Shown in pieces: positions 23,012-30,556 of a stretch of 64,000 nucleotides of DNA (the first letter of the stretch is position 1; each line of letters starts with the position of its first letter). The position numbers and the translations under genes were made by a program. Where the stretch lies: positions 1,550,001 to 1,614,000 of the forward strand of contig NZ_CP091787.1 in the NCBI RefSeq assembly GCF_022024035.1, written 5' to 3'. This DNA is from Prevotella sp. E13-17 (GTDB lineage Bacteria > Bacteroidota > Bacteroidia > Bacteroidales > Bacteroidaceae). Under the pieces are notes generated by a model. It ran no database searches. It had not been told where the DNA came from and was given only the letters and a program-made list of their open reading frames with translations.

Positions 23012-23248
23012 TTAACAGTTGGTCAGTTCCTTTCCCAACCTTGATACTGCACGTTCAATGGTTGCCCTGCCTACAGAGTAGTCTTCAGCAAGTATCCTCA
23101 CCGCCTCAGCATACTTCATACCATGGCTTCTCATTCTTAGATACTCCTCATACATAGTCACAAACCGCCAGTCGTCACGGCATATCTCATTCTCTGAGAG
23201 CATTTTTAACGCAGGAGAGCTGATTTTTAGCAATTCTACAACTTTCAT
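23012..23248 (-). CDS. Mor-like small HTH protein
   Basis: A 78-residue protein ending in a helix-turn-helix (GMKYAEAVRILAEDYSVGRA, then TIERAVSRLG). Size and C-terminal HTH recall Mor/C-type phage activators. Homologous small proteins are common in Bacteroides phages. It is the best candidate in the window for a late-gene activator, but this is inference from fold and location. Confidence 0.6.
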   Translation of the reverse strand: MKVVELLKISSPALKMLSENEICRDDWRFVTMYEEYLRMRSHGMKYAEAVRILAEDYSVGRATIERAVSRLGKELTNC

Positions 23249-23260
23249 AGTGCAATTTTT

Positions 23261-23290
23261 TTGTTTGTTCGATATTAATTCTTATCTTTG
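23261..23290 (+). promoter_or_regulatory. Promoter of a candidate small RNA
   Basis: TTG (23261-23263), 19 bp, TATCTTTG (23283-23290): a perfect canonical pair. Transcription should begin near 23297, the first base of an 11-bp inverted repeat. Confidence 0.7.
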
Positions 23291-23296
23291 CATTCT

Positions 23297-23400
23297 GAAC
23301 CACCAACATACAATAATCTCTGCACGTGATGCAATCAAGGTCTATACTCCCTCGACAGCACTGCATGCAGGGCGTTTTGTGATAAGTTGGTGGTTCTCTT
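23297..23400 (+). ncRNA. Candidate small RNA closed by an 11-bp terminal stem
   Basis: GAACCACCAAC (23297-23307) pairs perfectly with GTTGGTGGTTC (23386-23396), enclosing 78 nt that include the palindrome CTGCATGCAG and CCCT/AGGG. The predicted 5' end coincides with the stem. No convincing ORF lies inside. It is antisense to nothing annotated and lies between the Mor-like gene and the DGR operon end. The closed rod recalls regulatory RNAs, but no family was recognised. Confidence 0.55.
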
Positions 23401-23401
23401 A

Positions 23402-23659
23402 TTATAAAGTCGGGGGAGTTTCTTCCTCAGGCTCGATAGCATCCAGTCGCTTGATTTCGTCCTCAATCTCGTTGATGCGGTCGCGCCACGCCTGGTGTTT
23501 AGCGTGCAATTCTACAGGATCATAAGGATAAGGTTTGCCTGCTTCCTTGTACTCAGAGTTCTTTTGCGTTTTGTAGTCGTCGCTGTCAAGCTGCGACTGA
23601 AGTGTCAGCTTTTCGCTGTCCAGAGCATTTTTCTGCTCGATGATTTCTGATTGTGTCAT
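23402..23659 (-). CDS. Small coiled-coil protein after the RT gene
   Basis: An 85-residue protein (SEIIEQKNALDSEKLTLQSQ, later HAKHQAWRDRINEIEDEIKR). It overlaps the RT 3' end by 74 nt in another frame. It is the last gene of the long minus-strand operon. Similar small proteins follow tail genes in other phages; function unknown. Confidence 0.55.
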   Translation of the reverse strand: MTQSEIIEQKNALDSEKLTLQSQLDSDDYKTQKNSEYKEAGKPYPYDPVELHAKHQAWRDRINEIEDEIKRLDAIEPEEETPPTL

Positions 23660-24893
23660 AACATTTTAAATTTAAATGATATTTATCGTTTAGTCTTTCG
23701 TTAGGCGAATCGCCTTGTTTATATGTGATACATTTCCGATTGTAGTCCCACTCTAACCACTGCCACCATTCTGCTGCCACAGCGTCGCGCAGGCGGCAGA
23801 TACGACGGAACGATGTGCGGTTCTTTAGCAGTCCCGTGTAGGAATTGACGGTACTGACAAATCGGTCAAGGTGGTAGTATTTCTCGTTGTTAGGAATAGC
23901 GTTGTATTCCTTAATACGTGCAATAGCACGCGCATAGGTCACGTCATTTAGGATGATACTCCAGGCGCGGATATGCGATCCCAGAAACTCAAGGCCGTGC
24001 TGATAGGGCTGATCGTAGAATTTCTTCTCGTTCATGCGCACACCCTTTGCGGCCAGACGCCTGCGGAGTTCGGGAAATAACGACAGCGCATAGGAATGCA
24101 ATCGCCCAGGAACTACCATCACGCAGTCATCCATGAAGAGTGTTGAGCGGATACCGCATTCGTCGTTGAGCCAGCGTACCTCATCGTTCAGATACAGCCC
24201 CATTCCCGTCTGCGATGTCATGCGCCCGATGTGAGCACCAATGCCCGGCGGCTTACTGAACAGCGACTTCTCTGGCTCGATATGCTCTTTCCACAGCCGC
24301 CACGGTGTACGTAGCTCATAGTGTGTCTGTGGCCGGCAGTGAATAATGACCATTGCTAGCCATTTCAGGAACTCCGGCGTTTCGTCGTCAAAGCTACTAA
24401 CAATATCGTCGGCATGACGGTCTATCAACTCACAGAACAGTCTGCACATTACATCAAGGTTGGCATTTGGGAAGAATCCTTTTAAGTCCCATTTGATAAT
24501 ACGTGCAGGCTCACGGTAGCCTCCAGTCACCTCTGCGATATCTTCTATCACCTGATTAATAGCGGCCTGTGAACCTTTGCTGACGCGATTGTTGAATGTG
24601 CGCGAGTGTAGCTCTTGCTCGATGTAAGGAGAAAGCGAGTCGCACAGCAGGTGGTCTGCCATGCGACCCTGAAATTCCGTGGCGAATATCTCTCGCCACT
24701 TAGGAACGGAGGTAAGGAAGGCGTAGTTGCGCTCCACACGGAATGAACGAGTAGCGAGTGCGTGAGCCATGCGACGCAATTCCGGCACCCATCTGCGCTC
24801 GAAGTCTATAGAGTCGCGGCCATATCGCTTGTTTTTGCGTGCGGCGTACATGGTCTCAATGAGCCATTTCGTTATGTATTCCTCAGTCATCAT
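23586..24893 (-). CDS. DGR reverse transcriptase
   Basis: A 435-residue RT. Motifs: WDLKGFFPN (about 135-143, motif 3 Asp), IGRMTSQ (about 222-228), the SQ signature diagnostic of diversity-generating retroelement RTs (group II introns have QG), and FMDD (253-256), the catalytic YxDD box with Phe for Tyr. There is no maturase or endonuclease domain. It copies the template RNA with adenine-directed errors and the cDNA replaces the variable repeat. It starts 47 bp after the template repeat and belongs to the late operon. Confidence 0.93.
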   Translation of the reverse strand: MMTEEYITKWLIETMYAARKNKRYGRDSIDFERRWVPELRRMAHALATRSFRVERNYAFLTSVPKWREIFATEFQGRMADHLLCDSLSPYIEQELHSRTFNNRVSKGSQAAINQVIEDIAEVTGGYREPARIIKWDLKGFFPNANLDVMCRLFCELIDRHADDIVSSFDDETPEFLKWLAMVIIHCRPQTHYELRTPWRLWKEHIEPEKSLFSKPPGIGAHIGRMTSQTGMGLYLNDEVRWLNDECGIRSTLFMDDCVMVVPGRLHSYALSLFPELRRRLAAKGVRMNEKKFYDQPYQHGLEFLGSHIRAWSIILNDVTYARAIARIKEYNAIPNNEKYYHLDRFVSTVNSYTGLLKNRTSFRRICRLRDAVAAEWWQWLEWDYNRKCITYKQGDSPNERLNDKYHLNLKCYDTIRNHRAEKCSGQRKADTSVAA

Positions 24894-24940
24894 CTGACTT
24901 TATGCGTCTTAATCTGTTTTCTTGTGAGCCTTAGTAAATT

Positions 24941-25062
24941 CGTGACCGCCTGACAACGATTCCTGTTGTTCACGTTGTTGTTGTTCAGGTTGCCGTTGTT
25001 GCCGTTGAAGATCCAAGCGTTGTTCACGTTGTACCTCTGAGCAAACCAACGGTTCGTGGAGT
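24941..25062 (-). repeat. DGR template repeat (TR)
   Basis: 122 bp matching the variable repeat at 25715-25836 except for 13 positions, every one an A on the TR coding (minus) strand. Asn (AAC) codons are dense in it, as expected for a template. It lies between the Avd gene and the RT gene. The 3' GC-rich end (GTTGTCAGGCGGTCACG) is identical in both repeats and would be IMH/IMH*. Confidence 0.95.
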
Positions 25063-25182
25063 GTCGGAATGTCATACCCTCCGAATTGCGGCTGGCGTGC
25101 CGCACGGTTGCGGGTTGTTCTGCTATTAATGATAGCCGCATTCCCTTTTACTCTTACCCATACTGACAGTGACCTCTTGCAC

Positions 25183-25647
25183 TCATGCCGTCTGCGCCTG
25201 CTCCGACTGGATGCCGGCCGCTGGCGTGTCGTGGACGGTGCCGACCTGCAGCTGCTCCTGACGATTAAGCGTGCGCGATGCGTTGCGCCATCTCTTAATA
25301 CCTTCATCTATCCGTTCTAATATAGTTGCCACGCGCACCTTGTCGCTGTCGGTCATCAACCCCTGCACGATGCAGGGGTCAAAGTTGGCGAGCAGGTGAC
25401 CATAGCAACCAAACATCTTATGAATCTCTTGCAAGCGCACCTCGGGACATTCTTTGGCTATTGAGAACGACTCAATAATGCCGTTGGCGGCACGCTTCAT
25501 CTCCATTGGCGCACCCTCTATGCGCTCTATCTTCGGCATTCGCTGGATGCTGCCGTAGAGAACATAAAGCAGGTTCTTCGTGTCGGCAAGAATGGAATCT
25601 TTATCCCGCTTTGCCTTATTGCCACGAGGTTTCTTGTATGTATTCAT
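25183..25647 (-). CDS. avd: DGR accessory variability determinant (Avd-like, four-helix protein)
   Basis: 154 residues from the ATG at 25647; the frame reaches 25704, but that part overlaps the hairpin. The core is four helices (LADTKNLLYVLYGSIQRMPK; MEMKRAANGIIESFSIAKEC; RLQEIHKMFGCYGHLLANFD; VRVATILERIDEGIKRWRNA), basic overall, as in Avd. The position between the target gene and TR is the classical DGR order. Avd forms a barrel that binds the RT and is required for mutagenic retrohoming. The last 20 residues are an extra tail. Confidence 0.8.
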   Translation of the reverse strand: MNTYKKPRGNKAKRDKDSILADTKNLLYVLYGSIQRMPKIERIEGAPMEMKRAANGIIESFSIAKECPEVRLQEIHKMFGCYGHLLANFDPCIVQGLMTDSDKVRVATILERIDEGIKRWRNASRTLNRQEQLQVGTVHDTPAAGIQSEQAQTA

Positions 25648-25667
25648 GTTTCTTTTTGCAGGTAAAT

Positions 25668-25691
25668 GCGAGGCGCAGGGACGCGCCTCGC
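25668..25691. promoter_or_regulatory. DGR hairpin/cruciform downstream of the variable repeat
   Basis: GCGAGGCGC (25668-25676), 6-nt loop, GCGCCTCGC (25683-25691): a perfect 9-bp GC-rich stem. It starts 24 bp beyond the VR end. The top-strand loop contains GGGA, fitting the GRNA loop of the hairpin that is needed for efficient target recognition in the BPP-1 DGR. A terminator role is less likely because there is no T-run. Confidence 0.75.
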
Positions 25692-25696
25692 AAAGG

Positions 25697-26992
25697 TTAT
25701 CCAATATTCAAAAGCGTGACCGCCTGACAACGATACCTGACGTACACGATGATGCTGCTCAGGTTGCCGTTGTCGCCGTCGAAGAACCAAGCGTTGTTCA
25801 CGTTGTACCTCTGAGCAAACCAACGGTGCGCGGAGTTATTAATTGTTGTTGTACCCATCTTGCTGATGCTCGGAGCAAGTGCAGCAAGTGTGGCATCAGC
25901 CATCAGGTAGCAGCCCTCCAGCACGCCGGGCAGGTGCCAGTCGCCGAAGTCCAGACCGTCCACACCGAACGACTTATTATAGCCGTAGTAGAGCGCAGGG
26001 AACTTGTATTTTTCACCGCCAGCCTTGGTAGGCGCGGACATGCGGGCGTACTTCTCGGCCATCGCCGCGCCGTCGGGCAGGGAGAATGCGCCGAGGTGCT
26101 GAGGATAGACGACATGATACTCCTCGTGGATGTAGTTTTGATAGGTGCCGTAGGCGTCGCGCAACGCCTTGCAGTAGGGCGACGTCTCGAACGCGGTGCG
26201 CTTCACAATGGTGCCTGCGGCCTTCAAGGGTACATCGGCGGCAGGTTCTGCACCGTTGTTGCTATAGTAGGCTGCACCTTGGGCATCGTTCATGGTTCGC
26301 TGGTTGCTGGCGCGGCCGCTGGCGCGGAATCCTGTGTTGTTGCTGGCCGGCATATCACCCCAGGTGATGTGTGTCATCCCCGAGCAGTTATAGAATCGGT
26401 AGTCGGTACAAGCGTCGCGCTGTACAATGACACGTCCATTCTCCTCGTCGGCATACGCCCACCACTGGTCGATAGTGGTCTGTGGCGCACCGAGTTCAGT
26501 CAGCTTCGCTTCGATGGCGGCGGTGCAGGCAGCAGCAGCCTCTGCCAGCGTCGTGGCAGTGTAGATGAAGGTGATGCTGGTAGTCGTGTCCCAATTAGGC
26601 AGTCCGAATCGCAGACCAATGGTCTTCTCGTGCTCAGCACCGTCGAGTACGGCATCTGTCCATGCATACTGCGAAACGTCGAGCCACTTCTCGTCGGCAC
26701 CCGTTTTATGGATGATTCCCACCTGCTTACCCTTGCGGAAATAGACATAACCGACGTGCGTCCATGCAGCGGGAATGTTCGCCTTCTGAATCCATGCGCC
26801 ACCTTTCACATAGATGACTTTGTTCTGATCGTCGAGGAACACCACATCGCCAACGATGGGCTGCGTGGTAACGACATTCACACCGTCCACGATGATTTCG
26901 CGGGTTGTCTCAATCATGCTCACCTGACTCTCGGTGGTGGGCTTCACGGCTGCCTGGTAGTCAGCCTTGCTGTTGTATGATTTGATAGCCAT
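25697..26992 (-). CDS. DGR target: tail fibre/receptor-binding protein with variable C-type-lectin-like end
   Basis: A 431-residue protein. The N-terminal part is fibre-like (ADYQAAVKPTTESQVSMIET and Thr/Val-rich beta repeats). The middle has YIHEEYHVVYPQHLGAFSLP and GLDFGDWHLPGVLEGCYLMA. The last 45 residues hold the VR: HRWFAQRYNVNNAWFF, then GDNGNL and RYRCQAVT, the usual end of DGR C-type-lectin-fold targets. Variable positions are residues about 386-420. It follows the 678-residue fibre gene and should sit at the virion tip, contacting the host surface. Confidence 0.88.
   Translation of the reverse strand: MAIKSYNSKADYQAAVKPTTESQVSMIETTREIIVDGVNVVTTQPIVGDVVFLDDQNKVIYVKGGAWIQKANIPAAWTHVGYVYFRKGKQVGIIHKTGADEKWLDVSQYAWTDAVLDGAEHEKTIGLRFGLPNWDTTTSITFIYTATTLAEAAAACTAAIEAKLTELGAPQTTIDQWWAYADEENGRVIVQRDACTDYRFYNCSGMTHITWGDMPASNNTGFRASGRASNQRTMNDAQGAAYYSNNGAEPAADVPLKAAGTIVKRTAFETSPYCKALRDAYGTYQNYIHEEYHVVYPQHLGAFSLPDGAAMAEKYARMSAPTKAGGEKYKFPALYYGYNKSFGVDGLDFGDWHLPGVLEGCYLMADATLAALAPSISKMGTTTINNSAHRWFAQRYNVNNAWFFDGDNGNLSSIIVYVRYRCQAVTLLNIG
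25715..25836 (-). repeat. DGR variable repeat (VR)
   Basis: The 3' coding end of the target gene, 122 bp aligned to TR without gaps. Thirteen substitutions, all at TR adenines, change T to A, N to H, I to F, N to D (twice), N to S (twice), N to I (twice), N to Y (twice) and N to V. Invariant blocks flank the variable sites. Confidence 0.95.
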
Positions 26993-27031
26993 AACTTATT
27001 ACTTTTTAATCTTGAAACATGAGACTTGAAA

Positions 27032-29068
27032 CTAATTCAGCAGTACCCAGTCGCTGATGGAACCTGTCACACTGAATGCCTCGTAAACCTTCTTATTGGT
27101 AGTGTCGTGATAGCGTTGGCCTACCATGGTTGGGAGGATAGGCGATGCAGGCGCACCAGCGGCTTCGATAACCATTGGCTGACCGCAGAAACGCGGCAGG
27201 TTGCCGAAGTCAATACTGTCGGCACGGGTCTCGCCGAGGTCGGAAAGCTGCGCCTTCAATCCGTCGATGGCAGCGAAGAGCACGGCGAAAGCCTGTGCCA
27301 GCACCGATTGACCAGGAGCACCTACGAAGTTGGTGGTGATATTCTTGAAGATACCCCATCCGACTACCAGCGCAGTGCCGCCGCTAACGGTTGCCGTCAG
27401 TCCTGATACGACCACCGTCATAGCTGTAGGACTCAGATAGATATAGTAACCCGTTGACGGCATCGCTGCGACGGCCTGCTTCATCAGCGGCTCATAGAAC
27501 TGCTCCGACACCTCACGGGTGGCAGGCAGTTTGGTGTAGGTATCTCCGTTGCGCATCCATCCTGTCAGTACCGGCGTGTCGCCGCTCTCGTCATATACGG
27601 CAGTATATACCAGCGTAGCGTCGTAGTCAGCCGTTGCCGTTGCAGGCAGTTCGGGATGGTCCTCGCGGTAGGTGTAGATATAGACAATAACTTTCTGATA
27701 AGTACGGTCAACCATTCGTGCCACCACACTAACCGATGCCGGCACAGCCTGCGCACTCGGAATCAATAGAATGTCGCCCGCGTTCAGTGTGATTGGGGTG
27801 CTGATGCCATAGCCCGTGGCGGCACTCTCGCCTCCGTCGGTGTTCACATACTTACCAGCCTTTGCCTGCTGGAGCGTGATTTCGCGCTCGCCGTCGTACT
27901 TACCGAAACTCTTCTCCATGAACAGCACTCTGTCCTTTATCTCCCGCTCCGCCGCTTTTGCACGGTTTCTCTCCACCGTAAGGTCTGTTTGCGAAGCCTT
28001 TCCTGACAGGCTGATGTTGATAATCTGTAACTGAGCGTCAATCTCTGCCTTGGTGTAATACGAAGCAAGCTCCGTAGCGATTGCCGTCTGCATACGCTGG
28101 TTCAGTTCTGTATTGGTTGGCAGGTCGGTGAGTTTTGTTACCAGTGCCGCTGTGATGCCGCTCTTGATGGCCGCCCACTGTGCAGCGGTGTACGATGAGT
28201 TGTTAAGGTCAAATTCCCAATGCCAGTCTCCATTTGACCACTTATAACGCATATACACGGTATTACCGACACTGTCATTGTCAATGACATAAGCATAGTC
28301 ATTGCTGTTACCCACTACTTGGCGCAATTCAGCCAGACTATTATAAGTCCCTTTAAAGTCGGCTGTTGCAGTAGCAATGCTACTGTTGACAAAATCTTTG
28401 TCTGCTAGTTGGTTATGCCTTCCAGCCTCAGTTGGAAGGCATTCTTTGATTGTCTCGATAGAATAGTCTATATTGCCCAATCTATGGTTAAGTGTCGGGT
28501 ATCCACCTTTAGCTCCATCTGCCTGATTTTTGGCATAGTCTCCTTGGTTTTTGGCATAGTCTCCTTGGTTTTTGGCATAGTCTCCTTGGTTTTTGGCATA
28601 GTCTCCTTGGTTTTTGGCAATGACAGCATTATCGTTAGCAAGTGCTGCAGCATCTTCAGCTTCCTTGGTAACATTGTTAAGTTCCATAATTGCTGATGGT
28701 GCAAACTTGTCTTTGGTGATTGTCCCTGGTGCTATATTATCCCCATTTATACTTCCATCCTGAATCTTCTCTGTTGTTACAGCACCAGGGGCAATCTTTT
28801 CACTTGAAACAGCATTATCAGCAATCTTACTACTACCAATGGTATTGTTGGCTATTTTCGAACTAGTGACACTTCCATCCTGCAACTTATCGGTAGTAAC
28901 AGCTCCATCTGCGATACCATCATTACCTATGGCACCTGGTGCAATCTTTTCTGAGGTGACGGCACCAGGTGCTATATGTATACTGTGTATCGCACGAAGC
29001 GCAATATCTTTGGCCTGTGCTAGAACCCTATAGTCACGGATGTTCATTACAAATTCAAATAGTTTCAT
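27032..29068 (-). CDS. Long tail-fibre-like protein with N-terminal heptad and 21-bp repeats
   Basis: A 678-residue protein. The N-terminal 130 residues are repeats of the type IAPGAVTTEKI / ADGAVTTDKL, found in phage fibre shafts. Then come four copies of AKNQGDY (21-bp DNA repeats), a coiled-coil stretch and a beta-rich C-terminal region with YHDTTNKKVYEAFSVTG. The gene lies directly upstream of the DGR target; the two probably form one adhesion apparatus, with this one as the shaft or adaptor. It carries no VR. Confidence 0.75.
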   Translation of the reverse strand: MKLFEFVMNIRDYRVLAQAKDIALRAIHSIHIAPGAVTSEKIAPGAIGNDGIADGAVTTDKLQDGSVTSSKIANNTIGSSKIADNAVSSEKIAPGAVTTEKIQDGSINGDNIAPGTITKDKFAPSAIMELNNVTKEAEDAAALANDNAVIAKNQGDYAKNQGDYAKNQGDYAKNQGDYAKNQADGAKGGYPTLNHRLGNIDYSIETIKECLPTEAGRHNQLADKDFVNSSIATATADFKGTYNSLAELRQVVGNSNDYAYVIDNDSVGNTVYMRYKWSNGDWHWEFDLNNSSYTAAQWAAIKSGITAALVTKLTDLPTNTELNQRMQTAIATELASYYTKAEIDAQLQIINISLSGKASQTDLTVERNRAKAAEREIKDRVLFMEKSFGKYDGEREITLQQAKAGKYVNTDGGESAATGYGISTPITLNAGDILLIPSAQAVPASVSVVARMVDRTYQKVIVYIYTYREDHPELPATATADYDATLVYTAVYDESGDTPVLTGWMRNGDTYTKLPATREVSEQFYEPLMKQAVAAMPSTGYYIYLSPTAMTVVVSGLTATVSGGTALVVGWGIFKNITTNFVGAPGQSVLAQAFAVLFAAIDGLKAQLSDLGETRADSIDFGNLPRFCGQPMVIEAAGAPASPILPTMVGQRYHDTTNKKVYEAFSVTGSISDWVLLN
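28527..28610. repeat. Four 21-bp tandem repeats in the fibre gene
   Basis: Four perfect units of 21 bp, starting tttttggcatagtctccttg, followed by a partial fifth. They encode AKNQGDY on the minus strand. Slippage would change shaft length by 7 residues. Confidence 0.9.
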
Positions 29069-29071
29069 AGT

Positions 29072-29341
29072 TCAATCGATAATTATGCATTTGGTTACTT
29101 CCACCGGAGTTGCCAAACGGATGGTGGTTTGGTGCAAAATATTAAGTTTAACTCGATAATTGTCGCTAACAGATGGTGTCTGCCCATAGTTGACATATTC
29201 TCCATCTGTGTCTAGTTTCATTACTACAACAGGGGCTTTGCGTACTAGCGATATTTCAACAATGGATGATGCGAGCAATGTGATTGGTTCACAGACGTAA
29301 CCGTTAAGATCTGCATCGAATGTGAATGTAGGGACTATCAT
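29072..29341 (-). CDS. Small virion-associated protein
   Basis: An 89-residue beta-rich protein (MIVPTFTFDADLNGYVCEP). It overlaps the upstream gene by 4 nt and sits between the 215-residue virion-like gene and the fibre. Function unknown; a fibre-attachment piece is possible by position. Confidence 0.55.
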   Translation of the reverse strand: MIVPTFTFDADLNGYVCEPITLLASSIVEISLVRKAPVVVMKLDTDGEYVNYGQTPSVSDNYRVKLNILHQTTIRLATPVEVTKCIIID

Positions 29342-29985
29342 TGCACACCTCCTTCTCCCTCATAACCTAAATAACGTGATGCAATAGTCATCAGTTTGTC
29401 GGCCACCTCCTCCCTGAAGGCCGTCATTACAAGTCCTGCTAGATGGTAGATGTAAGCACCTTCTAGCTGTATCGGTACGGGGACATCGCTATTTACTGTA
29501 GCCAATGATGGCTTCACTACACCAACAAGCGTTATGCTGTCCTGCCGACTTTTGGCACTGAACATCTCTAGGCCTCTTGTTGTCCATATTGTCACAGGTC
29601 TATCCCAACTGCCTCTCGCATACTCGTCAAGCTGCATCAGGTAGGCCTGCGACTGTTCTGTTTCTATTGCTGGCGATTGTGACCAGGATGATAGTCTGGC
29701 CGTCACAACTCGTAGCACATTGGATGGCAGCGTCACATGTGCTATAAGGTCTTGATCTATAGCGAGAGCAAAACCAGCCTGAGTGGTGAGATCGGTTAAG
29801 ACACTACTATCTAACTTGCTCGCAGGTGCCCTTTCGATGATGTACTGTAGAGCATAGACCACCTTGTCCTTAATGATGGCATCAAGCTCCTCTTCGTCAG
29901 CGTTTTCATACTGCAGATTGGTGCCTTCCTGCGACATCTCATCGATAGCCGACTTTACCCTAGTCACAATCTCCGACAATATCAT
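29338..29985 (-). CDS. Head-tail or neck structural protein candidate
   Basis: A 215-residue protein (MILSEIVTRVKSAIDEMSQE; DAIIKDKVVYALQYIIERAP; AYIYHLAGLVMTAFREEVAD). It belongs to the late operon between capsid and fibre genes. Composition resembles the plus-strand connector candidates. Not recognised. Confidence 0.55.
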   Translation of the reverse strand: MILSEIVTRVKSAIDEMSQEGTNLQYENADEEELDAIIKDKVVYALQYIIERAPASKLDSSVLTDLTTQAGFALAIDQDLIAHVTLPSNVLRVVTARLSSWSQSPAIETEQSQAYLMQLDEYARGSWDRPVTIWTTRGLEMFSAKSRQDSITLVGVVKPSLATVNSDVPVPIQLEGAYIYHLAGLVMTAFREEVADKLMTIASRYLGYEGEGGVQ

Positions 29986-29988
29986 ATC

Positions 29989-30492
29989 TTATCCTCTTTT
30001 GATGGTTGGCTGAATCTGGTGCTCCTTCAGGAAAGCACGGGCCTCAGCTTCACTCTGTACCTGCACCTGCCAGTTGGCCGCAATATACTGAATGGCCTCA
30101 CCAAGGTTGTCGAAGGTCATCTTCTGCATACCATCGCCACCTGGGTCTTCGTCATCAACCGTTGGAGTAGGAGTAGAGGGAGGAGTAGGAGTAGGGGGAG
30201 GAGGAGTCGAATTACCCAAATCGGCCTTTGCCGCTCTAGCAGCCGCTTTAGCAGCCTTCTTAGCAATATCACTAGCTTCCTCCACCTGACGCTCCAGGAT
30301 AATCTCCTTGTTCTTATACAGCTCACTGGCTTCGATGGCACGCTGCTTGAACTCGTCACGGGTATAGCACTTGGCGGGTGTTCCATTGTATGTGTTTCCG
30401 TCAACGAACTCACAGCGCACAGAGACGCCACGATACTTGAATGTCACATCGAAACTGTTCTGATTGCGTCTTAGCTGATATACTTTAAGCAT
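29989..30492 (-). CDS. Virion protein candidate with Pro/Thr-rich linker
   Basis: A 167-residue protein: N-terminal beta region (VYQLRRNQNSFDVTFKYRGV), Ala-rich helix (IAKKAAKAAARAAKADLG), a PPPPTPTPP linker, then a helical end with FDNLGEAIQYIAANW. It lies directly downstream of the capsid gene; a minor capsid or head-decoration role is possible but unproven. Confidence 0.55.
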   Translation of the reverse strand: MLKVYQLRRNQNSFDVTFKYRGVSVRCEFVDGNTYNGTPAKCYTRDEFKQRAIEASELYKNKEIILERQVEEASDIAKKAAKAAARAAKADLGNSTPPPPTPTPPSTPTPTVDDEDPGGDGMQKMTFDNLGEAIQYIAANWQVQVQSEAEARAFLKEHQIQPTIKRG

Positions 30493-30556
30493 AATCTTAT
30501 TCTTTTTAAAAGGTTATAGGTAGCCACTGCAATAGTGCAGAGGCTACCCTTTATGA

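Noticed and set aside
24890..25141. 83-codon ORF running through the template repeat
   Set aside because: It exists because TR copies the target's coding frame. It lacks its own context, and TR functions as RNA; translation is not needed.
25580..26980. 466-codon plus-strand ORF opposite the Avd and DGR target genes
   Set aside because: It is antisense to two genes with clear motifs and to the TR/VR-matched coding frame; its composition follows from the GC-rich opposite codons.
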